Source: Tetragonia tetragonoides (lineage: Eukaryota > Streptophyta > Magnoliopsida > Caryophyllales > Aizoaceae). Taken from it: a stretch of DNA of 64,000 nt. The notes beneath the pieces were generated by a model. It saw only the letters and a list, made by a program, of their open reading frames with translations. It did no database searches and was not told the origin of the DNA. This document shows, one piece after another, positions 1-11,022 of the stretch (position 1 is the first letter of the stretch; each line of letters begins with the position of its first letter). The position numbers and the translations under genes are program-made. Where the stretch lies: assembly GCA_038025085.1 (NCBI GenBank), contig CM076147.1:41228766-41292765 (forward strand), written 5' to 3'.

Positions 1-503
1 TTTATTTTGTTGGGCAAAACTACTAAAACACTAGCTCACTTTCTTTTGTACTTGAACTCAAAGGCCTCAGGCTGTGCAAAATCAGTTGATCCCTTCAGCT
101 ATTTATAGCCAAAACTCTTTTTTTTTCCTTTTTCTTTATTTTTTTAGCAATAACTTCGTGCTACTAGTTTTTACGTTTCGTAATTCTGCTGCAGGATAAT
201 AGTGTCTGGAGTGCTAATGTCTATTCATTGATGACGCACGTGGAGGCATTAATTATGGACCATAATTATGGATATCTTGATTCTGTTCCCAATAAAGATT
301 CAGTTCTACGAGTAATTAATAAAAATCGAAATTGTGGTGGGAATTACCAACACGTCGTTAGTCATACTACCATACGGGTGTTTTTATTTTTTATTTTTAC
401 AAGGACATAAAATGTATTTGTGAACTGAACCGATCACTAAATATAAGTGGAAAAGAACTCAAGTATCCTATGTATGATGAAGTTCGATCAAATACTCCAA
501 ATT
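1..503. other. intergenic, nothing recognised
   Basis: AT-rich sequence with poly-T runs near 120-145. No conserved coding frame or repeat boundary was seen. Confidence 0.5.
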
Positions 504-713
504 AATTGAGTTTCCATGACTATTAGACAACGTCCATTTTAAGATCACTATACCATATTATAGGTAGATATATAACACAGAAGCCGAGTAAAATTTCATT
601 TTAAAATCAATTGAGTTTCCATGACTATTAGACAACGTCCATTTTAAGATCACTATACCATATTATAGGTAGATATATAACACAGAAGCCGAGTAAAATT
701 TCATTCTAAAATC
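504..713. repeat. tandem duplication, 105-bp period
   Basis: Two head-to-tail copies (504-608 and 609-713), both starting AATTGAGTTTCCATGAC, are almost identical and differ at about one or two bases. The near identity points to a recent local duplication. There is no coding content. Confidence 0.9.
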
Positions 714-1070
714 AATTATTTGTTTGATGGGAAAAATTAAATGGATTGTTAAGTTGAGTAGCTCACATCACAACTTACAAAATGGAATGGGCAAATATTA
801 TGAGACGGACGAGAGAGAAGCAAACTAATTACTAAAAAACATTTTGGGTTGAATTCTTGTGGGCTAACCCGTTTGGTTGAATAGAAATACGAAGCATAAT
901 GGGCTATTATAATCGGTCAGGAGAGCTGGGTGGTGCAGCTTAAAAAATGAAAGAAGCCTATTTGGTATGCTTGTGCTGAAACTTCAAGAGCTAGCCCACA
1001 TTGACTACAAACAAAGTCAATCAACGGCCCACTCCAGCTTACTAATTCGCTAAACCAGGTCAACCCAAAT
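714..1070. other. intergenic, nothing recognised
   Basis: No gene or clear repeat boundary was seen between the tandem duplication and the first GTGTGGACTT element. Confidence 0.45.
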
Positions 1071-1335
1071 ACAAAAAATTGTGTGGACTTTGTTCATGGT
1101 GGATCAATATTTGGAGTCACCCTCTACTTCACTTGGAGCCACTTCTACTTCACCTATAGTCATCCCTCAAATTTATACTTGGCACCACCCCTACTTCACC
1201 TGGAGCCACCCCTTACTTCACCTGGAGCCAGCCCTCAAAATTACTCAAAATTACTTCACTTGGAGCCACCCCCACTTTACCCGGAGCCACCTCTCAAAAT
1301 TACTTGGTCAACGGTGGACTAAGTCCACACAAGAC
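1071..1335. mobile_element. MITE copy A of the GTGTGGACTT family, with internal minisatellite
   Basis: The left end (TGTGTGGACTTTGTTCATGG, from about 1080) is the inverted complement of the right end (GGTCAACGGTGGACTAAGTC, about 1304-1323, continuing CACACAAG). Between them lies a degenerate tandem run of roughly 20-bp units like CTTCACCTGGAGCCACCCC. Open frames here are by-products of the repeat. Related copies lie at 4741-4962, 5015-5126 and 24475-24720. The true outer ends may include the flanking TACAAAAA, so the target duplication is uncertain. Confidence 0.75.
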
Positions 1336-1351
1336 ATGAAAACAATAAGTT

Positions 1352-1462
1352 TTGTATGAGACTGTCTTAAGGTGAGGCTACCTTTATATACAAGAATGAC
1401 GTCGGCATGACATCATGCTTGTATGAGATGCCTCACCTTGAAGCCGCCTCATACGAGATTTT
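1352..1462. repeat. fold-back element
   Basis: GTATGAGACTGTCTTAAGG (from about 1354) pairs with the later CCTTGAAGCCGCCTCATACG (about 1435-1455), and GGTGAGGC pairs with GCCTCACC, forming an imperfect hairpin. Similar GTATGAGACGGT-type ends recur at 60258 and, inverted, near 24797, so this is a dispersed short family. Confidence 0.55.
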
Positions 1463-2260
1463 GTGACGAAACAATAAAGCGAAACATCAACTTGTAAGAA
1501 AGACGGTAAAAGTTCATACGGCGTATGAACATGACGTATATCAGCCCATAAGGACTTGCCTCTTCGTTATATCAGTGTGGTATGATACGAAAATAATTTG
1601 AGCTGAACTTTCATTATAAAACAAGGAGCAAACTCGAATAGAATGAAATGAAATGAATCGAACTTGTAAAATTAGCAAAATGAAGTGGAAAGTAGCAAAT
1701 TAAAGCAAAACCAATGACAAATTTTAAGCGACTCAAAGAACCACGCTAGTTATCTAATAATTTACTAACTCCGCATAAATTGAATCATCAGATGTTAGGA
1801 TGGGTATAAAATTCTCATAAGATGGTCTCATGCACGAGATAATGAGCAAAAAAGTGATACATATGTACAATTTAAACTGATTCAATTGACCCCTATTTCG
1901 AGATTAATATATCTCTGAGTGAGAACTTCAAATCTTAGTGTAAATCTTTTTTTTCATAGGGTTTCTCAATTTCACCTTCTTATTAGCTACTTGAAGTAAA
2001 TAGAGCTGGTAAGGTCGAATCAAAATATTTCTGAATGAACGAGTTTAATTATGTGAGATCCAAAGTAGATTTGTCTTTATACCAAAATCTTTTTCCATCC
2101 TTTGGAGTTTTCAACCCTTTTCCCCCATCTCCATACACCAGACTTTCCTTGAATATATATGAAAGCAAGCAATAATCCTCCTCCTCCGTCCTTCAATCCT
2201 TTTCCCACCACCTTTCCCCATTGCCTAACACTTTCCTGTCCATTTCCTCAATTATTATTA
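1463..2260. other. intergenic, nothing recognised
   Basis: AT-rich sequence with no supported gene. Short open frames lack family resemblance. Confidence 0.45.
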
Positions 2261-2261
2261 A

Positions 2262-2680
2262 TCAAGCCATCCAAAAAAGGAACCCATGGCATTTACGTGA
2301 ATGAATCAATTTATTTGATATTGATATACTACCAAAAAAGAAGAAGCTACATGAAGTTTCCTTCACCAAATGACCACATTGCCCTTGATATTATTCTCTT
2401 TTTTTTTCTTTTTTTTTTTTTTGCTAATCACCCTTGATATTAATCATAACCATCCAAATTCTTCCCAAAAAAAGAAGCTAAATGAAGAATCCTTCACTAA
2501 ATGACCACTTTACCCTTGACTTAATCAGAAATTCAAAACCATCCAAATTCCCCGGAAAAAGGAAGCATGCAAATGGAAACTACGTGAATAAAATCAATTT
2601 TTTTTGATATGGATATAGTAATACCAAAAAAGAGGAAACTACATGAAGTTTCGTTGTAAATGACCATTTTACCCTTGGTT
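2262..2680 (+). repeat. degenerate duplicated module upstream of the PBP1-like gene
   Basis: A block that runs CCATCC, an A-rich stretch, TACGTGAAT, AATCAATTT, TGATATnGATATA, ACCAAAAAAGA, CTACATGAAGTTTC and TGACCA, then CCCTTG occurs at about 2266-2395 and again at about 2538-2680. A shorter third partial copy lies at about 2462-2520. The copies are diverged. They end about 250 bp before the start codon of the downstream gene, so they sit in its promoter. Confidence 0.7.
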
Positions 2681-2928
2681 TCCTTCCTCGAAAGCCAGTG
2701 GCAGTTGCATCAAAATTTATACTCAAGAGATTTTGCAGGCCGACCTGCAAAAACAAAACAAAAACCCACATCTCCCCGTCTCTTTCTTCGCAAGTCCACA
2801 CCTCTTTTTTCTAATTTCTTCCCCTTATTAATAATCCCACCATTCCTTAATGTTTATCTCTTCATAATCTAAACCCAATTCATCTCGATTCTCTATATTT
2901 CTCTCTCCTAACAAAAACATCAACAAAA
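2681..2928 (+). promoter_or_regulatory. presumed proximal promoter and 5' UTR of the PBP1-like gene
   Basis: CT-rich leader with TTCTCTATATTTCTCTCTCC just upstream of the ATG. The start context is AAAAATGGC, with A at -3 and G at +4. No unambiguous TATA box could be chosen. Confidence 0.4.
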
Positions 2929-3297
2929 ATGGCAGGCAATTTCAAGAACCCATCAACGTCAATCTTCGAGGATCAGTTACCTTTAATGGCGGAAAAGCTC
3001 GGTGGAGAAGGTTTAATTGGAGAGCTCTGTAATGGGTTTCGATTATTAATGGACGGTGAAAAAGGAGTTATTACTTTTGATAGTTTGAAGAAAAATGCGG
3101 GTTTGATGGGTTTACAGGATCTAACAGATGATGATTTAAGGAGCATGATTAAAGAAGGTGATTTTGATGGTGATGGGGCTCTTAGTCAAATGGAATTTTG
3201 TGTTATGATGTTTAGAATGAGCCCTGATTTGATGGAACAAGCTGAGGATTTGCTTGATGAAGGTCTTCAAGATCAGGGTTTTCAATTGTTTTTCTAA
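2929..3297 (+). CDS. PBP1: EF-hand calcium-binding protein, PBP1/KIC-like
   Basis: Intronless gene for a 122-residue acidic protein. One canonical EF-hand loop is visible at residues 78-89 (DFDGDGALSQME, with D at 1, 3 and 5 and E at 12). The region around residues 34-60 (GFRLLMDGEKGVITFDSL) looks like a degenerate first hand. The stretch MAEKLGGEGLIGELCNGF is highly characteristic of plant PBP1 (PINOID-binding protein 1) and related KIC, small single-EF-hand calcium sensors. In Arabidopsis PBP1 binds the PINOID kinase in auxin signalling and KIC binds a calmodulin-regulated kinesin; that role is from family knowledge. Length, lack of introns and strong start context agree with the family. 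No signal peptide or membrane segment is seen, so a soluble protein is expected. The PBP1 call over KIC rests on the GGEGLIGELCNGF block. Confidence 0.93.
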   Translation: MAGNFKNPSTSIFEDQLPLMAEKLGGEGLIGELCNGFRLLMDGEKGVITFDSLKKNAGLMGLQDLTDDDLRSMIKEGDFDGDGALSQMEFCVMMFRMSPDLMEQAEDLLDEGLQDQGFQLFF

Positions 3298-4720
3298 TTT
3301 AATTGTATACTATATAATCTTGTCTAATTTGGCCCCGTTTGTGGCAACTTTGTAATTGATGATGATGATGATTCTTTGCACAATGAATGACTAATTTATA
3401 TGCTATGCAGTCAATGACATTTCCATGATTCTTGGAATTGTGTTGAAATTTTTACCAGTTTGTCATTGTTATTTTGTTACCCATGTCAATTTAAGATTAT
3501 AAGGTGATTCAATGAAAATTAAGTCTTTATAGTCTATAATTTCAAAAAAAAAAAAAAGAAAAAAAAAGGCATATAGTCTTTGATCCAAAATCCAAATATT
3601 TCAAAGATTGAGATTTCGGTACCTTTTTTTTCACAAAAATTTGTATAACAGCGTCCCACGATGAAACAGAGTGACTTTCACAGAAATTAATTATGGACAA
3701 AAAGTGAAATTTATTGTTTATAAAATCAGCCGTTCTACAATGAGATGGTTTTATACAAGACTTATCTCTTTTTCTTGTTTTGGAGGGGGGGGGGGAAGAG
3801 GAGTGGTTTCAACATGAGAGATCTTGTACAATATAAGTGTGTACGATTCTAAAATTTATGGATATCACTAGTCCATGTTAGTGACATGAGACCTCGCACC
3901 TAATGAATTGTAGTTAGTTAAAAGACAATTATTTTTCTAAGTTATCAATTGTGTAATTTTCTTCGTTTGTTTTGCTAATGTTTTCCTTTGTTTATTTGGT
4001 GGTGCGGGTTCAAGAAGAAAAATGAATTGAATGATGACTATCCTATTACCAATATAGAAGGGGTAAGAATTATTCATTCATATGTGGCATGTGGGTGCAC
4101 TTATAAACGGGCAGTGAACATATTTGGTCAAAATTCACTTGATAACAAACAAAGTTGAGCATGAGTACTCTGCTCTATAACCTTACACGACGGATTTAGT
4201 ATCTTGATGAGTTATAATATCTTCAATGTCAGTGACTTTTTAAGAGACTCGTGACCATACTCTCTCAGAGTTAGCTTAATAATCACGAGTTGAAGTGTTA
4301 AACACAAGTACCAATATACGAATTGAACACGAGTAAACAAAAAGTTTCTTCTTCTTCTTTTTTTCTTTTTTTTTTCTCGTCGAGTAAACAAAAAGTAGAT
4401 TTTTTTTTGCTCGTCAAGTAAACAAAAAGTAGATAAGTACTCTAACGATACTCAGATCGGCTCGACTGGCCATGCCATATGAGTAATCACAAATCACCAA
4501 ATTGAGGAGAGGAAGAGCTGTATTCAATTTGTGGCCCAAAAAGGAAAAAGCCCCAAATTTAATAGACCTGCTAGGAAGCGGAGCAGCCCCAAAAGCACCC
4601 CAAACTCAATCGTCACCGGACTAGTGATTGAAATTCACGTGAAGCACTGAAGCCTAGCCATGTACTCCTTAATTTTTCTCATCAATTTGTGGCCCAGCAA
4701 GTAGTCGGTAGTCCTAAGTA
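3298..4720. other. 3' flank and intergenic region
   Basis: Contains a (GAT)n run near 3356-3372, an A-rich tract at 3543-3567, a G-run at 3784-3795 and CT/T-rich tracts at 4349-4380. No second gene was recognised. No clear AATAAA signal was found close to the PBP1-like stop codon. Confidence 0.45.
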
Positions 4721-4740
4721 TAGACGTTGTACAAAAATTC

Positions 4741-4962
4741 GTGCGGACTTAGTTCATGGTGGACCAATAATTTAAATATCACCCCATACTTCATATAGAG
4801 TCACCCCTCTAATAGTGGAGTCACCTCCTACTTCTAGTCGAGCCATCCCCTTGGCGTCACCCCTCTAATAGTGGAGTCACCCCTCTAATAGTGAAGTCAC
4901 TTCCTACTTCACCTGGAGCCACCCCTCAAATAAATTTGGTCCACGATGAACTAAGTCCACAC
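4741..4962. mobile_element. MITE copy B of the GTGTGGACTT family
   Basis: The left end GGACTTAGTTCATGGTGGAC and right end GGTCCACGATGAACTAAGTC form inverted repeats. The internal part again has tandem units (CACCCCTCTAATAGTGGAGT and the CTTCACCTGGAGCCACCCC type). The left end is preceded by TACAAAAATTC, which probably belongs to the TIR. Confidence 0.75.
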
Positions 4963-5014
4963 AAGACTAGCTGTAGACGCTGATGTACGAGTCAAAAAAA
5001 ATCTAAAAAAATCT

Positions 5015-5126
5015 GTGTGGACTTAGTTCATGGTAAACCAATGAACTAAATCCTTTTAAATATACCTTTAATATCTCTTAAATATTTAAACTAGTGTTAT
5101 TGGTCCACGATAGACTAAATCCACAC
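5015..5126. mobile_element. MITE copy C of the GTGTGGACTT family, lacking the internal minisatellite
   Basis: Same TIRs as copy B (GTGTGGACTTAGTTCATGGT and GGTCCACGATAGACTAAATC). Only about 55 bp of unrelated AT-rich sequence lies between them, so this is a minimal derivative. It starts about 50 bp after copy B ends. Confidence 0.7.
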
Positions 5127-6292
5127 AAGACATGCTATATTCCCTCCATCTCAAATTATATGACAGCTTTGAGACTTGTGATTAGAAGTTGATGTGGAAT
5201 GAATTCTATTCCGGAACTAGTAACAACTATTTCATTCGTTCCAAATTCTTCTTTTCATTTAATTTTGTTAAGTTAAATTTAAAATCTTTGATCTTTAATT
5301 TGTGGAAAAAATACTTATAAATTTACAAATTAAAAATATTTTTGTTAAATTCATTATACATACTTTCCAAATATCGTAAATTTTTCTTGAGGGGAAAAAA
5401 ATTACTATAACTTTTAAAATGTGTAATTATAGTTATTCTTGGTTAGAGTAATACGTTAGAAATCGCGAAAAGTCAAATAGAAGAATAATATTTCAATTTA
5501 GTTTAATTCAGTTTAGTTCAGCTCCAAAAAAACACATAGTATATGGGTAAAGAAAGACGGGGTATCTTGCTCCATAGATAAGGGCATAAGGTTACACAAC
5601 ATTCACCAATCAATTTGAACAGAACCAATGCACGTCTATTACCTTCAAGTTTTCAACTATGGAGGCTCTTGGATTCGGCCCTACTACGAGTAACATAATC
5701 AGAACGTTCTATATATCATAGGAGGATCGAAGTCTTTTCCTTACAGCAGGATCGACTTAGCTGAGATCATTCATTTGATTAATTAATAAATATCGGAGAT
5801 TAATCTTCAGTGCAATTTGCATAGCTTAATTATTTGCTTACATTATATAAAGGACGAGAGGAGATCATGCATCCAAAGTCATGTCATTACATGCGTAGGG
5901 CTGCCGTTCCAACAACCTGAAGACCAGTGATCATATTCATGTCGTCTTTACTTGGATTCACGGTGGACCACATCAGTTCAACTTTGAGGCGCGTGTTTAC
6001 CCATTGACGCGCCCATTAATATGGAATTTCCCAATTGTAATTAGGGATGATCAGAAAATTCGGTACCAAGTACCGATTCAGAATTGGTTTGAAAGCGGAA
6101 GTTCAGGAATTCTAATTTTCAAAAATAGAAACTTGTACCAACCAATTTTAATTCCAATTCCTATTTTTACATAACCTTATAGATCTGCCATTTATCACTG
6201 CGTCATATCCCTCAGAGCTACTAGTATATATTAGCTTGTTCAAATAGTATTTATTTCACCAACTAAACTAGTTAACATATGTAGTACTAATC
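5127..6292. other. intergenic; isolated Stowaway-like left end at about 5141
   Basis: TTCCCTCCATCTCAAATTAT at 5141 resembles a Stowaway terminus, but no matching right end was found nearby. Otherwise AT-rich with no gene recognised. Confidence 0.35.
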
Positions 6293-6294
6293 TA

Positions 6295-6549
6295 CTCCCT
6301 CCGTTCCAAGTTTATCTTTACATTGCACTTTTTGAGGTCAAAGTTTATGAACTTTTACCATTTATTTGTGAATCATTACAAAGTTTTACAATGTGAAAAT
6401 AGTATTGCTAGATTCATTTTAAATAGTATTTTCAAAATATCATCTTATTATAAGTTTTATGTTTATGAAATCAAAAATATTCATGGTCAAAGTAGTGTCT
6501 TACAAACCGTGAAAAATCCAATGTAAAGATTAACTTGGGACGGAGGGAG
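6295..6549. mobile_element. Stowaway-type MITE
   Basis: Ends CTCCCTCCGTTCCAAGTTTA and its inverse TTAACTTGGGACGGAGGGAG, flanked by TA dinucleotides at 6293-6294 and 6550-6551. This matches the Tc1/mariner-related Stowaway consensus and TA target. Length 255 bp, non-coding. Confidence 0.9.
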
Positions 6550-6559
6550 TATATACTAA

Positions 6560-6703
6560 GGCCATGTTCTATTCAATGGAATGGTGCGTGATGGTGAGGA
6601 ACAGAACAAAACGACGCGAAACGGAATAAAACGAATTGCAACGGAACAGTACAGAACGGAACAGAACAAAATATAACATGGAGACGCTGAAAACAACAGG
6701 GCC
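6560..6703. mobile_element. Harbinger-like MITE, GGCCnTGTTCT family, copy 1
   Basis: 144-bp element starting GGCCATGTTCTATTC and ending GAAAACAACAGGGCC, with TAA target duplications at 6557-6559 and 6704-6706. The interior is rich in GGAACGGAAC-type repeats. A 3-bp TAA/TTA target fits PIF/Harbinger. Confidence 0.8.
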
Positions 6704-6846
6704 TAAATATCATTCAATATCTTAAACAAGTAATTGTACAAGTCAGCAGTGAAAACACTAAAATGAGTATTATTAGTTTTTTTTTCTTAATATCTTCTCC
6801 TTTATCCTCATTTCCAAAACCCTATTTTAGTAGTAGTAATTAGTAA

Positions 6847-7006
6847 AGCTCTGTTCTATTTAACGAAATGGTGCGGGATGGTGAGAAACGTAACAAAATA
6901 AAACAAAACGGAACGACGCGGATAATAAAACAAAATGTGAGTCAAAATGAAATATAAAATGCGGAACAGAACGATGCGGAACGGAATGCAGCACTTAAAC
7001 ACAACC
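6847..7006. mobile_element. Harbinger-like MITE, GGCCnTGTTCT family, copy 2 (diverged)
   Basis: Left end AGCTCTGTTCTATTTAACGA with the GATGGTGAGAAACG interior of the family. The right part AACGGAATGCAGCACTTAAA ends near 7006. TAA lies on both sides (6844-6846 and 7007-7009). The LTR retrotransposon begins only 4 bp further on. Confidence 0.6.
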
Positions 7007-7010
7007 TAAC

Positions 7011-8620
7011 TGATAAGTCCTATAATATACATATTTTATCCCTCATTATCGTTATGTTTTGATTAGTTTTAGATCATTATTATTTGGGTTTTTAATAATA
7101 TTTAGTATTTTACCTTTTAATTTATATTTTCATATTTGTTGTGTTATAGGCCTATTTCTATATTTTTATTGTGTAGGTAATATTGACGGAATAAAGGAGA
7201 GCAAATTCGGGCCAATTCGCAATTCGGAGCAGTTTTGACAGCAGTTCGTATTTTGGCCATAACTCCTTCGTTAGGTATCAAATTCGAATGATTCAAAATG
7301 CTACGGAAAGCCCAAAGGAATATCTAGAACTTTTATGTTTTAGAGTTTTCCAGAATCATAACTTAACACGACCTAAATTATGATACAAGTTGCTGCAGCC
7401 CTAACTTTCCGAATTTTTGCACAACTTGATGCCCAAGCAAAGAGAGATCTTCACCCCCTATTAGAAGAAGATATTGCACGAAATTTGGGAATATTTTCTT
7501 CTGATTTTAGGACTCTCTTCCAGCCAAAAAGATGACGGCAATAAAGCATAAAAAGGAAGTAACCTTCAGCCAGAAGAAGCAAGCAAGCAGTACATTAGTC
7601 ACATAAACTTGAGAGCAAGTAAACAAAGGTTCTAGTCCAAGGAGAGTGTAAGAGTCAAGAAGATTACAAGCCATTGGAATCGAGCTGGATTGCGACCTTT
7701 GGAGGTGGATTTTGGAGCTTGAATTATCGGGTCGAAATGGTGCTCAAGTTTACAAGTCCGGCTAAGAAATTGAATGAGTCTTTCTTACTCTAATACCTCT
7801 TTGTATCTAGTGTCCTATGTTTGATTTGTTTTCAAGTGTTCAACTTTAGTTTAGAAATCGATGTTTGTATGTTTAAGACAATTTATTAGTTCTATTTAGA
7901 ATTAATATATTCAAGTGAATTTTAGTATTCTTGCGTTGCTTGAGTTAATTGATTTATGATTCATGTTTTTATATGGTTTGGAGACGTCCTTCTATGTTTG
8001 AATATGAATCTATTGCTATTGTTTGATCTTTAGTTCGTATACTACTGAAAGAACGAATGTGTAGCAACTAGTTAAGAGGTTAGTCCGTCGAACGATTGGG
8101 TCTTAATTAGGGCATTGTATGATCTAGACAAAATTATATTCTTGCTATCTTGGATGAATTTTCTTAGGGTTAATGATGTCTTCCTGGTATTTATTTATTT
8201 TTGAGTCTTAGGATCGAGCTGGTTCGGTTTCAAGCTAGTAAAGGGAGATAGGGAGAAGCTAGCTGGTAGATTCTCTACAGTTAACCTACTAATTAACTTG
8301 GTGGTAATGACAAAATCCGACTTAGGTAACTAAATTAAGTTGAACTTATGTGCATAATTTGTATGCTTGTTTCACTTGTAAATATTAGGTTAGTTAGTTT
8401 ATTTTATGTTTCTGTTAGTCTTAGTGATTCTTCAATCAACCCCCCCCCCCCCGTTATGTTTTCTTATGTAGTTTGTAAACTAGGATTAGAGTTGAAGTTA
8501 ACAAGTATTAATTTCTGTCCTCGTGGGATCGACCCTTATTTACCCTATGCTATATTATCTATATGTTCGTGGTATAAATAAGGTTTTTTTGAATTTGTAT
8601 GCGCAAAACGACACGTATCA
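7011..8620 (+). repeat. 5' LTR
   Basis: 1,610 bp with terminal TG...CA (TGATA...TATCA short inverted ends). A 13-bp C run lies near 8440-8452. At the site where the 3' LTR carries a MITE, this LTR reads GTTAGTCTTAGTGATTC (near 8416-8432), the uninterrupted empty site. Confidence 0.85.
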
Positions 8621-8625
8621 AATTT

Positions 8626-8644
8626 TGGCGCCGTTGCTGGGGAT
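8626..8644 (+). promoter_or_regulatory. primer-binding site complementary to tRNA-Asp
   Basis: TGGCGCCGTTGCTGGGGAT lies 5 bp after the 5' LTR. It is the complement of the 3' end of plant tRNA-Asp with one apparent mismatch (T for C at position 14). Confidence 0.8.
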
Positions 8645-11022
8645 GGAGAATTAATTTTGTAGATTTAGATTTTAATCTCATACTGATGTCTATATATTGT
8701 TTGATTTATATATATTTCAATGTTATAATTTTTTTTTCGTATTTTTTCTTTTCTGCTGTAGTTTCAGCTTCTTTAAGTTTACTTTTTATTTGTACATATT
8801 AGTATGTAGACCGTTGGAAGCCTACCCAATGTACGAGGAATGATCTTGCATTTTAATTTGGGTAGATAACAACATCTTACATGTCATGTGTATATATGTT
8901 CTTTTAATTGTTCAATCAAGTATGTGCTTGTAAATTCATGTGAGCTGCTGTATATTTGTGGTGTTTCTTAGACTTCTTATGAATTGTTTTTATGCTTAGG
9001 TTATTTTTGGCAAAAGATCATGTATGTTATCTTCTTTGTTTTTGCAAAAGTTCTTTTGTCTATCTTTTGTTTGCTGAGCATGTCTATGAAAAATATGAGG
9101 ATTTATCATTGTGTTTAAGGGGGTTATGAGCTGATGTCAAACATTGAGTTCCAAGTAAATACCTTAATGTGTCTAATTTGTTCCCTACATGCATGAGCAT
9201 TTGCAATTTTTCCTCACTTGTTTTTTCTTTTTTTTTTTTGCATGCTAAGTTCATGTGGTTACATTATTGAGATGTTAATATTTACATTGATAAAATAATG
9301 ATTCTTATAGTGTGAATGTGTGATGCTCGCTAGATAAATTGACCACTTTTATCTATATAAGTGGTTTGTTTAGTCTAAGAACCCCGATAATATTTGAGTG
9401 GATGCTACTAATTTATTGATTGAAATTGCAGGATTGCTTCTTGGATGAGCCAGAAGAAATAGTGGCACCACAAGAACGAATTTAAGAGAAGGACAATGAT
9501 GCATCAAGAAGAGGTGGAAGTAATGATACGGAGGCGACATACACACAGGAAAAAAAAAAACAAAGAAAAAAAAAAGGAAAAAGAACCAGCTAAGTGCCTC
9601 TAGCCATTATCTTTCTATTCTGATCAGTTAACTCTTTTTTTCATGTTTTCTTTTCTTTTTTGGTTTTATATGTGAAAAAAAAAAATTTAATTTAATTTTG
9701 TGGGTAAATCTTCTGGAAACCCTCACGAAACCGTACTCATCCACTAGGGGGAACCTAGGGGTTTAAAGGGCTTGTTGCATATGCTAAATGCAATCGTGAT
9801 TCCTACGAAAGTGAGTTAGGATTTCAATTTTTTTTTAGATAATAATAATAATAATAATAGTGTGATCTGCTTGGTTCATTGCACTGAAATTTTACATAGA
9901 GGTGGTGAAATTCACATTGAGGACAATGTGAAGTCTAAGTGTGGGGGAATGAGAATATGATATGCTTATTTGTCATGGTTAAATGCTTGTATCTTATTGT
10001 TGGTTATATGTTTGGAGTGTAATGCATGAGAATAGGCCTAAGTTTTTTCGATTTTTTTTATAGTTTTTTTTTTTATTAGGTGTCTTTTCTTCATGTATTA
10101 TCCATGTTAGAACGAAGATAGCAAATTAGACTCGAGTAAATACTAGTTTGTCTTAGTAAACGTCAATCATCCATAAAATATTTTGTATTTATAAATGATT
10201 ATGGTAGGTGCTAACTTAATTAATTGTTTTCGGAAAAATGCTAACCTAGCTTCTCTTTGATGACTATGCGTGTTTTAGAGATAATTTGTTGAATTCTTAT
10301 CCCTAGTGTGCATAAACTCGTTTTATTTTCAAAAAAAAAGTAACCTCGAATTAGTAGAGCTAATATTATTAAAAAAAAAGTGAAAATGAAGGATAAAAAG
10401 AAAAAGGTGATCTTAAAAAAAAAAAGCCTTGAGGTACCGATGTGGGAAACAAGGTAGGTAGAGAGGTAAGTCAGCCGAAACCTTATACCAAGATACGTAT
10501 GGAGCATAAAATGCAACCTTCTTGGTCGAAATATGGCTCAAGTGTTAAAAAAAAAGAAAACAATTTTGATTGAGAGAAAGCTCTACGAATTCAAGGTTTG
10601 TTTCAAAAAAGAAAGACTCGAGTGGAAATTCTAGGGGTGCCTTATCACCTAATGTCTTGAACCAACTGGGACGGGAGTCATTGATGAAAGCTCGCTACAT
10701 GGGTCGAACTAAGTGTATGCACGGGTAAGAGGAATGCATATAGGAGTGATCAAGTTGTTCTTAAATGCACATAGGAGTTAAAGAGAAACTCTAATCTAAC
10801 TTGTTTTTATTAAAATCTCACCAACTAATTAGACTTACCATAGTTGCTTATAATATTTAAGACCTTTTTGGATGATGATTTTTACTATGACAATATTAGT
10901 TTTGAACGAATTTAATTTGTTACACTTATGTTTGGCATGAATGACATATGAAGGAAAGGTATATGTTTGTGTCCAATGTCTAGTATGGTCGAGGGCGACC
11001 AAAGTCTAAATGTGGAGGAATT
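8645..11022 (+). other. internal region of the LTR element, no coding domains
   Basis: AT-rich with many A and T runs and no long open frame. Contains (AAT)n at about 9841-9859, the motif AAGTGTGGGGGAATGA near 9937 and a final purine tract just before the 3' LTR. Confidence 0.7.

Noticed and set aside
8645..11022. hidden gag-pol of the LTR element
   Set aside because: No frame longer than about 90 residues and no reverse transcriptase or integrase motif on either strand by eye.
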